A stretch of 10,544 nt of DNA from an uncultured Oscillospiraceae bacterium (GTDB lineage: Bacteria > Bacillota > Clostridia > Oscillospirales > Oscillospiraceae). The DNA is taken from NCBI GenBank assembly GCA_910588455.1, contig CAJUPG010000071.1, positions 1-10,544 of the forward strand. Reading direction: 5' to 3'. The stretch's first letter is position 1. Every line of letters begins with the position of its first letter. Shown here piece after piece: positions 6,172-10,544 of the stretch. The translations under genes and the position numbers were made by a program. The notes beneath the pieces are model-generated. The model was not told where the DNA came from and did not search any database. It was given only the letters and a program-made list of their open reading frames with translations.

Positions 6172-6227
6172 ATAGGCAACAAGGCCCGAAACGATACGGG
6201 AAATAAGAATAAAGGAGCGAAAACAGT

Positions 6228-7394
6228 ATGAAACAGGCAATTATGATCGGCGCAGGGAACATTGGCCGGGGCTTCATCGGGGCTCTGCTGGAGAAGAGCG
6301 GCTACCATGTGACCTTCGCCGACGTGGCGGAGAATCTGATTTCCGCCATCAACCAGCGCAAAAGCTATACCGTCCACATCCAGGACCGGGAGTGCGCCCA
6401 GTGGACCGTGACCAACATCAGCGGCATTTCCTCTGCGGGCCCGGAGCTGGCGGAGGCGATTGCAAAAGACTGCCAGCTGATTACCACAGCCGTGGGCCTG
6501 CGCATTCTGCCCATTGTGGCCAAGCCCATTGCGGCGGGGATTCAGGCCCGGAAGGCGGCGGGGAGCACCGAAATCCTGAATATCGTAGCCTGTGAAAACG
6601 CCATCCGGGGCACCAGCCAGCTGCGGGACGCGGTCTACGCCCTGCTGAGCGAGGAAGAAACCGCCTACGCCAAGGAGTACGTGGGCTTTGCCGACTGCGC
6701 CGTGGACCGGATCGTCCCCAAGGCCTCCTTTGAAAATCCCCTGGACGTGGCGGTGGAGCAGTATACCGAGTGGGACGTGGAGAAGGGCGGCTGGAAGGGC
6801 GAGCTGCCCAATATTGAGGGATGCAGCTTTGTAGACGATCTGTCCGCCTATCTGGAGCGCAAGCTGTTTACCCTGAACAGCGGCCACGCCATCTGCGCCT
6901 ACCTGGGCGCGCTGAAGGGCCATAAAACCATCGTGGAGAGCGTGGCGGATCCGGCCATTGGCAATCTGGTCTATCAGGCCATGCAGGAGAGCGGCGAGGG
7001 CCTCATTCGGAAGTTCGGCTTTGACCCCGCCGCGCACCACGCCTATATCGACCGGATCTTCGCCCGGTTCCAGAACCCCTATCTGGAGGACGAGACCGCC
7101 CGGGTGGCCCGGGAGCCCATCCGCAAGCTGGCCCCCACTGACCGGCTGATTAAGCCTCTGGTCACCGCCTACAGCTACGGCCTGCCGGTGGACCATCTCC
7201 TGGTGGGTGCGGCGGCGGCCCTCCACTTTGACTGCCCCGAGGACGAGCAGAGCGTGGAGCTGATGGGGAAAATCAAGGCCGAGGGCGTGGAAAAGGCGCT
7301 GGCGGAGTACACCGGCCTGCAGGAAAATGAGCCGCTGTTCGGCCGGATCCTGGACGTGTACCGGGCCCTGGCCATCGCCAAGTCCCACAGCTGA
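6228..7394 (+). CDS. mtlD: Mannitol-1-phosphate 5-dehydrogenase
   Basis: Cytosolic NAD-dependent enzyme that oxidises mannitol-1-phosphate, the product of MtlA, to fructose-6-phosphate for glycolysis. Its 388 residues are normal for the family (E. coli about 382). The N-terminal Rossmann motif GAGNIGRG (8-15) opens the protein, and Asp32 at the end of the second strand suits NAD. The polyol dehydrogenase signature ERKLFTLNSGHAICAYLG contains Lys212, Asn217 and His220, the catalytic triad pattern K-x4-N-x2-H. AAAGGAG stands about 10 bases before the ATG. The gene is transcribed away from deoR-ptsH-ptsI-mtlA and ends at a terminator 21 bases beyond its stop. No frameshift or missing motif is seen. 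Confidence 0.96.
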   Translation: MKQAIMIGAGNIGRGFIGALLEKSGYHVTFADVAENLISAINQRKSYTVHIQDRECAQWTVTNISGISSAGPELAEAIAKDCQLITTAVGLRILPIVAKPIAAGIQARKAAGSTEILNIVACENAIRGTSQLRDAVYALLSEEETAYAKEYVGFADCAVDRIVPKASFENPLDVAVEQYTEWDVEKGGWKGELPNIEGCSFVDDLSAYLERKLFTLNSGHAICAYLGALKGHKTIVESVADPAIGNLVYQAMQESGEGLIRKFGFDPAAHHAYIDRIFARFQNPYLEDETARVAREPIRKLAPTDRLIKPLVTAYSYGLPVDHLLVGAAAALHFDCPEDEQSVELMGKIKAEGVEKALAEYTGLQENEPLFGRILDVYRALAIAKSHS

Positions 7395-7415
7395 ATCAGG
7401 CCGTCTTTGTGTAAA

Positions 7416-7449
7416 AAAAGCGCCCGGAACGAAAGTTCCGGGCGCTTTT
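7416..7449. terminator. Bidirectional intrinsic terminator after mtlD
   Basis: AAAAGCGCCCGGAAC (7416-7430) pairs perfectly with GTTCCGGGCGCTTTT (7435-7449) around a GAAA tetraloop of the stable GNRA type. A-runs and T-runs on the two sides allow termination in both directions. The stop codon of the convergent 152-residue gene (7448-7450) overlaps the last bases of the stem. Confidence 0.9.
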
Positions 7450-7906
7450 ATGCCTGAGAAATCTGTTCCGGCGGAACCCCCAGCAGCAGCAGCGCCCCTG
7501 CCGCCGCCAGGGCGGACATGGAGGGCGCGCCGTTTTCCAGCGCCAGGGGGAACTCCTGGGGCTCCACCACCCGTCCCTCCACCGTCACCAGCTCCCGCTG
7601 AAGGGCGGCCCACAGGCGGGTTCCCTCCCGGCTGGACAGGGTGAGGGTGTCCCGGGGGGAGGAGCCGTAGCTTACGGCGCTGGCCGCATGGTTTGCACCC
7701 AAAAGCTCCCCCGCTTCTCCGGGGAGGAGCACAGTGCGGCAGTCGGGCAGCGCCACCCCGCGCCGGGCCGCCTCCTGGGAGACCACCAGCAGAGAGGGCC
7801 GCTCCCTGTCGAAGCATACGGGGGCTGTGCGGTTCAGGGCCCGCAGGCGGCGGTAGATCATACCTTCGATGCCCTCCCCGGCCTCCAGGACCCAAAAGCA
7901 TCCCAT
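7448..7906 (-). CDS. Unrecognised conserved-looking protein, 152 aa
   Basis: I do not recognise this protein. It is read as coding because it has a good ribosome site (GAAGGAG on the complement, about 7 bases before the ATG at 7904-7906) and runs cleanly to a stop inside the shared terminator. It also fills the space between mtlD and the next promoter region. The sequence has mixed character without signal peptide: VLLPGEAGELLGANHAAS (about 58-75), then SYGSSPRDTLTLSSREGT (about 79-96), QRELVTVEGRVVEPQEFPL (about 103-121) and a hydrophobic Ala/Leu-rich end SALAAAGALLLLGVPPEQ (about 131-148). The C-terminal stretch could be a buried helix or, less likely, a membrane anchor. The pattern of a short ligand-site-like loop plus VEPQEFPL recalls fragments of Mur-ligase-like proteins, but this is too weak to name a function. 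Confidence 0.6.
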   Translation of the reverse strand: MGCFWVLEAGEGIEGMIYRRLRALNRTAPVCFDRERPSLLVVSQEAARRGVALPDCRTVLLPGEAGELLGANHAASAVSYGSSPRDTLTLSSREGTRLWAALQRELVTVEGRVVEPQEFPLALENGAPSMSALAAAGALLLLGVPPEQISQA

Positions 7907-7969
7907 AAAAATCTCTCCTTCGGGGACAGTTTGGCCGGTTGGCTGGGGTTTTATTCTGTGGAATCGTAT

Positions 7970-7983
7970 GCCTCTATGGAGGC
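7970..7983. repeat. Short inverted repeat in the gap before the RHH gene
   Basis: GCCTC (7970-7974) and GAGGC (7979-7983) flank TATG. It lies about 40 bases before the RHH protein start and about 65 bases from the divergent gene, where an autoregulatory operator of a ribbon-helix-helix dimer might sit. The repeat is short and may be chance. I find no convincing -35/-10 pair in this 117-base gap. Confidence 0.25.
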
Positions 7984-8023
7984 CGGCAATACTTCACTGG
8001 TGTTTTGGAGAGGAGTGATACCA

Positions 8024-8206
8024 ATGGCAGTTAGTAAAATTCAAACCGGTTTACGTTTAAACGAAAAAGTATACAAAAAAATTAAAGTGCTGTGCACAAG
8101 AGAACGGCGGTCGTTGAATAACCTCATTGAATATGTTGTGCAAAGATATATCGAAGATTATGAGCGTGCCAACGGCCCCATTCCGGTGGACGAGGTGATG
8201 GACTGA
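8024..8206 (+). CDS. Ribbon-helix-helix (Arc-like) DNA-binding protein, 60 aa
   Basis: Small cytosolic protein with the Arc/MetJ-type pattern: a polar beta strand KIQTGLRLN (5-13), helix one (about 14-27, EKVYKKIKVLCTRE), the turn RRSLNN (28-33) and helix two (about 33-48, NLIEYVVQRYIEDYER). These proteins dimerise and insert the paired strands into the DNA major groove. AGGAG (8011-8015) lies 8 bases before the chosen ATG. An in-frame ATG at 7976 has no ribosome site, so the shorter form is preferred. The gene is visibly richer in A and T than its neighbours, with AAA and TTA codons common, which may mark separate ancestry. It stands alone, 147 bases before the topoisomerase gene, and no toxin gene is adjacent, so it is more likely a regulator than an antitoxin. 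Its target is unknown. Confidence 0.8.
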   Translation: MAVSKIQTGLRLNEKVYKKIKVLCTRERRSLNNLIEYVVQRYIEDYERANGPIPVDEVMD

Positions 8207-8284
8207 GGCCGCCCCTGCAAGAGCCATCCCTTCCAGTAACTTCTATTAAATATCCGGCAGGACATTCCCATCCCCCGTATTTCC

Positions 8285-8314
8285 TTGACTTTCGACCGGG
8301 AAGTCATGTATGAT
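8285..8314 (+). promoter_or_regulatory. Sigma-A promoter of the topoisomerase operon
   Basis: TTGACT (8285-8290) and TATGAT (8309-8314) are separated by 18 bases. Transcription would start near 8321. The promoter lies inside the region that an in-frame TTG at 8285 would make coding, which argues for the ATG at 8354 as the real start of the next gene. Confidence 0.65.
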
Positions 8315-8353
8315 AGAGGAAAAAGAATTTTTGATACTGTGAGGAATCAGGCT

Positions 8354-10336
8354 ATGGCTCAGAAAAAAACCGCCTACGGCAACGACTCCATCTCCGCTCT
8401 CAAGGGCGCCGACCGGGTCCGGAAACGGCCCGGCGTTATCTTTGGCTCCGACGGGCTGGAGGGCTGCGAGCACGCCGTGTTTGAAATTATGTCCAACGCC
8501 ATCGACGAAGCCCGGGAAGGACACGGCAATCTGATCACCGTTACCCGCTTCGCCGACCGGTCCATCCAGGTGGAGGACCAGGGCCGGGGCTGCCCCGTGG
8601 ACTGGAACGAAAAGGAGCAGAAATTCAACTGGGAGCTGGTGTTCTGCGAGCTGTACGCCGGCGGCAAATACGGCGGCGACGGGGATAACTACGAGTATTC
8701 CCTGGGCCTCAACGGCCTGGGCTCCTGTGCTACCCAGTATGCCAGCGAATTTTTCGACGCGGTGATCTACCGGGACGGCTTCAAATACACGCTGCACTTT
8801 GAAAAGGGCGAGAACGTGGGGGGGCTGCAAAAGGAGCCCACCGACCGGGGGAAGAAAACTGGCTCCTCCTTCCGCTGGAAGCCGGATTTGGAGGTTTTCA
8901 CCGACATCGACATCCCGGCGGACTACTACATGGACGTGATGAAGCGCCAGGCGGTGGTCAACGCGGGGATCACCTTCCGCTTCCGCAACCAGGTGGACGG
9001 CAAATTTGAGACCACCGATTTTCGGTACGACAACGGCATCGCGGACTACGTGGCGGAGCTGGCCGGAGAGGACGGGCTGACACAGCCGGTGTTCTGGCAG
9101 ACCGAGCGCCGGGGCCGGGACCGGGAGGACAAGCCGGAGTACAAGGTAAAGCTGTCGGTGTCCTTCTGCTTCTCCAACAAACGGCAGCTGATCGAGCACT
9201 ATCACAACTCCTCCTGGCTGGAGCACGGCGGCTCCCCGGAAAAGGCCATGAGGTCCGCCTTTGTCTCCGCCATCGATGCCCGGCTGAAGCAGGGGGGAAA
9301 ATATCAGAAATCCGAGTCAAAAGTGACGTTTAACGACATTCAGGACGCCCTGGTCCTGGTGAGCAACAACTTCTCCACCCAGACCAGCTATGAGAACCAG
9401 ACCAAAAAGGCCATCAACAACCGGTTTGTCCAGGAGGCGATGGCCGAGTTCCTCCGCAGCCAGCTGGAGGTCTATTTTATCGAAAACCCCTTCGACGCGG
9501 ATAAGATCTGCGAGCAGGTTTTGATTAACAAGCGCAGCCGGGAGAGCGCGGAAAAGGCCCGGCTGAACATCAAGAAGAAGCTGTCCGGCAGCGTGGACAT
9601 CTCCAACCGGGTGCAGAAGTTTGTGGACTGCCGGACCAAGGACGTGAGCCGCCGGGAGCTGTACATCGTGGAGGGCGACTCGGCTATGGGGGCGGTAAAG
9701 CTCAGCCGGGACGCGGAGTATCAGGGCATCATGCCGGTCCGGGGTAAGATTTTGAACTGCCTGAAAGCGGATTACGCCAAGATTTTCAAAAGCGAGATTA
9801 TCACCGACCTGCTCAAGGTGCTGGGCTGCGGCGTGGAGGTCCAGGATAAGCACGTGAAGGACCTGAACGCCTTTGACCTGGAGTCTCTGCGCTGGAGCAA
9901 GGTGGTAATCTGCACCGACGCGGATGTGGACGGCTTTCAGATCCGCACGCTGATTTTGACCATGCTCTACCGGCTGACCCCCACCCTGATTCAGCAGGGG
10001 TATGTGTATATCGCGGAATCCCCCCTGTATGAGATCACCTGCAAGGAAAAGACCTGGTTCGCCTACTCCAACAAGGAGAAGGACGATATTGTGGAGGGCC
10101 TGAAGGGCCGGAAGTATGAGGTGCAGCGCTCCAAGGGACTGGGCGAGAACGAGCCGGATATGATGTGGCTGACCACCATGAATCCGGAGACCCGCCGGCT
10201 GATTAAAGTGATGCCGGAGGACATCGAGCGCACCGCCCAGATGTTCGACCTGCTGCTGGGGGACGACCTGCCCGGCCGGAAGAACCACATCGCCGGACAT
10301 GGACACGAATATTTGGAGCTGGCGGATATTTCATAA
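8354..10336 (+). CDS. Divergent type IIA topoisomerase B subunit (GyrB/ParE-like)
   Basis: ATPase subunit of a DNA-transport topoisomerase; 660 residues from the chosen ATG, near the usual length of Firmicute GyrB and ParE. GAGGA (8341-8345) lies 8 bases upstream. The GHKL ATPase domain has VFEIMSNAIDEA (42-53, with Glu44 as the general base and Asn48 for magnesium), EDQGRGCP (74-81) and GLNGLGSCAT (118-127). The transducer carries the QTK loop (349-351). The Toprim region has EGDSA (440-444), MPVRGKILN (460-468) and TDADVDG (521-527), so the metal-binding Glu and Asp residues remain. SKGLGENE and TTMNPETRRL near the C-terminus are typical. It departs from standard GyrB/ParE at several signatures: RPGVIFG for RPGMYIG, GLNGLG for GLHGVG, EGDSAMG for EGDSAGG, and DVDGFQIRT for DVDGxHIRT. 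It is therefore probably an additional paralogue, not the housekeeping gyrase. Its A-subunit partner follows 13 bases later. Confidence 0.92.
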   Translation: MAQKKTAYGNDSISALKGADRVRKRPGVIFGSDGLEGCEHAVFEIMSNAIDEAREGHGNLITVTRFADRSIQVEDQGRGCPVDWNEKEQKFNWELVFCELYAGGKYGGDGDNYEYSLGLNGLGSCATQYASEFFDAVIYRDGFKYTLHFEKGENVGGLQKEPTDRGKKTGSSFRWKPDLEVFTDIDIPADYYMDVMKRQAVVNAGITFRFRNQVDGKFETTDFRYDNGIADYVAELAGEDGLTQPVFWQTERRGRDREDKPEYKVKLSVSFCFSNKRQLIEHYHNSSWLEHGGSPEKAMRSAFVSAIDARLKQGGKYQKSESKVTFNDIQDALVLVSNNFSTQTSYENQTKKAINNRFVQEAMAEFLRSQLEVYFIENPFDADKICEQVLINKRSRESAEKARLNIKKKLSGSVDISNRVQKFVDCRTKDVSRRELYIVEGDSAMGAVKLSRDAEYQGIMPVRGKILNCLKADYAKIFKSEIITDLLKVLGCGVEVQDKHVKDLNAFDLESLRWSKVVICTDADVDGFQIRTLILTMLYRLTPTLIQQGYVYIAESPLYEITCKEKTWFAYSNKEKDDIVEGLKGRKYEVQRSKGLGENEPDMMWLTTMNPETRRLIKVMPEDIERTAQMFDLLLGDDLPGRKNHIAGHGHEYLELADIS

Positions 10337-10349
10337 AGGACTGATTTAC

Positions 10350-10544
10350 TTGGCAAAGAAAAAATCTCCCAACGAGAATAAAGCAAAGAACAGCAACCCC
10401 AATGTGATGGGCCTGCGGGCGGAGGTGCTGGAGCAGCCCATCACCCAGACCCTGGAAATCAACTATATGCCCTACGCCATGTCCGTCATTGTCTCCCGGG
10501 CCATCCCGGAGATCGACGGCTTCAAGCCCTCCCACCGGAAGCTG
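10350..10544 (+). CDS. Divergent type IIA topoisomerase A subunit (GyrA/ParC-like), 3' end cut by window
   Basis: First 65 residues of the DNA-cleaving subunit that partners the preceding gene. The start is TTG (10350-10352). AAAGGA (10335-10340) overlaps the stop of the B subunit, so translation is likely coupled. After a Lys/Asn-rich N-terminal tail (about 2-18) comes the family block YMPYAMSVIVSRAIPEIDGF, then KPSHRKL, equivalent to the gyrase helix region [20 protein letters not shown]. One residue is missing just before DG relative to E. coli GyrA, and F replaces L in DGLKP, so this subunit is divergent in the same way as its partner. The catalytic tyrosine lies outside the window. Confidence 0.88.
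   Translation, partial: MAKKKSPNENKAKNSNPNVMGLRAEVLEQPITQTLEINYMPYAMSVIVSRAIPEIDGFKPSHRKL

Larger units (their letters stand above)
5843..6227. other. Divergent regulatory region between deoR operon and mtlD
   Basis: This 385-base non-coding stretch is clearly more AT-rich than its neighbours. From left to right it holds the deoR ribosome site (about 5849-5858), a TGA-repeat array (5856-5896), the minus-strand promoter (5901-5929), and a small inverted repeat AAAATAA/TTATTTT with GGGGT between (5955-5973). Next come a CAAATGAG/CTCATTTG inverted repeat (6064-6095), a short GGCGG/CCGCC hairpin abutting the mtlD -35 box (6129-6142), the mtlD promoter (6143-6171) and AAAGGAG (6211-6217) before the mtlD ATG. 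The middle part, about 5975-6060, shows nothing I can name apart from one GAATCAAAAAG (6029-6039) resembling the half-sites in the array. Confidence 0.8.

Noticed and set aside
6114..7901. Minus-strand reading frame of about 595 codons covering mtlD, the terminator and the 152-residue gene
   Set aside because: It crosses a perfect bidirectional terminator and opposes the well-supported mtlD; composition is that of a shadow frame.
7976..8023. Earlier in-frame ATG for the ribbon-helix-helix protein
   Set aside because: No ribosome site precedes it and the added residues do not fit the fold; the ATG at 8024 has AGGAG at the right spacing.
8024..8206. RHH protein as antitoxin of a toxin-antitoxin pair
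   Set aside because: No small toxin-like gene adjoins it on either side; the next genes are an unrelated divergent protein and a topoisomerase subunit.
8207..8284. Possible terminator or small gene between the RHH gene and the topoisomerase promoter
   Set aside because: No stable GC hairpin with T-run and no credible ribosome site plus frame was found here.
8246..10306. Minus-strand reading frames opposite the topoisomerase B gene (8246-9226 and 9317-10306)
   Set aside because: Both are shadows of the conserved ATPase-Toprim gene and lack ribosome sites and motifs.

Overview
The window looks like a chromosomal segment from a GC-rich Clostridia-type Firmicute, probably a gut Oscillospiraceae-like anaerobe. 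The basis is inference from strong AGGAGG-type ribosome sites, an HPr with both His15 and Ser46, GC-rich codons, and a divergent type IIA topoisomerase of a kind I associate with Clostridia. No rRNA, tRNA, CRISPR array, insertion sequence or phage gene is visible.

Left edge (1-1110, + strand): the 3' part of a DhaK-type dihydroxyacetone kinase gene is followed by a 107-residue VOC (glyoxalase-fold) protein. The pair ends at a perfect 17-bp inverted-repeat terminator that also faces the convergent mannitol operon.

Centre (1121-7449): a self-contained mannitol cassette. On the minus strand, in transcription order, lie a DeoR-family regulator, HPr (ptsH), Enzyme I (ptsI) and a one-chain mannitol permease EIICBA (mtlA). 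Across a 385-bp divergent regulatory region lies mannitol-1-phosphate 5-dehydrogenase (mtlD) on the plus strand. Together these carry a phosphate from PEP through EI His187, HPr His15, EIIA His550 and EIIB Cys382 to mannitol, and then oxidise mannitol-1-phosphate to fructose-6-phosphate. The unusual points are that the normally general PTS enzymes sit inside the sugar operon, and that a DeoR-type regulator stands where Firmicutes usually have the PRD-containing MtlR. A good sigma-A promoter drives the deoR operon. An array of TGA-containing repeats with roughly helical spacing lies over its start site and leader, a likely operator. A second sigma-A promoter drives mtlD.

Right edge (7448-10544): an unrecognised 152-residue protein (minus) converges on mtlD and shares its terminator. 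Divergent from it are a small AT-rich ribbon-helix-helix DNA-binding protein, then a divergent GyrB/ParE-like ATPase-Toprim subunit with its own promoter, and the start of its GyrA/ParC-like partner, which is cut by the window end. The topoisomerase pair departs from standard gyrase and topo IV in several signature motifs and is probably an additional, lineage-specific enzyme.

The most interesting signals are the mannitol cassette with embedded ptsHI and its repeat operator, the divergent topoisomerase pair, and the DhaK-VOC pair that keeps residues matching the glyoxalase I metal ligands. I see no completely new type of system.
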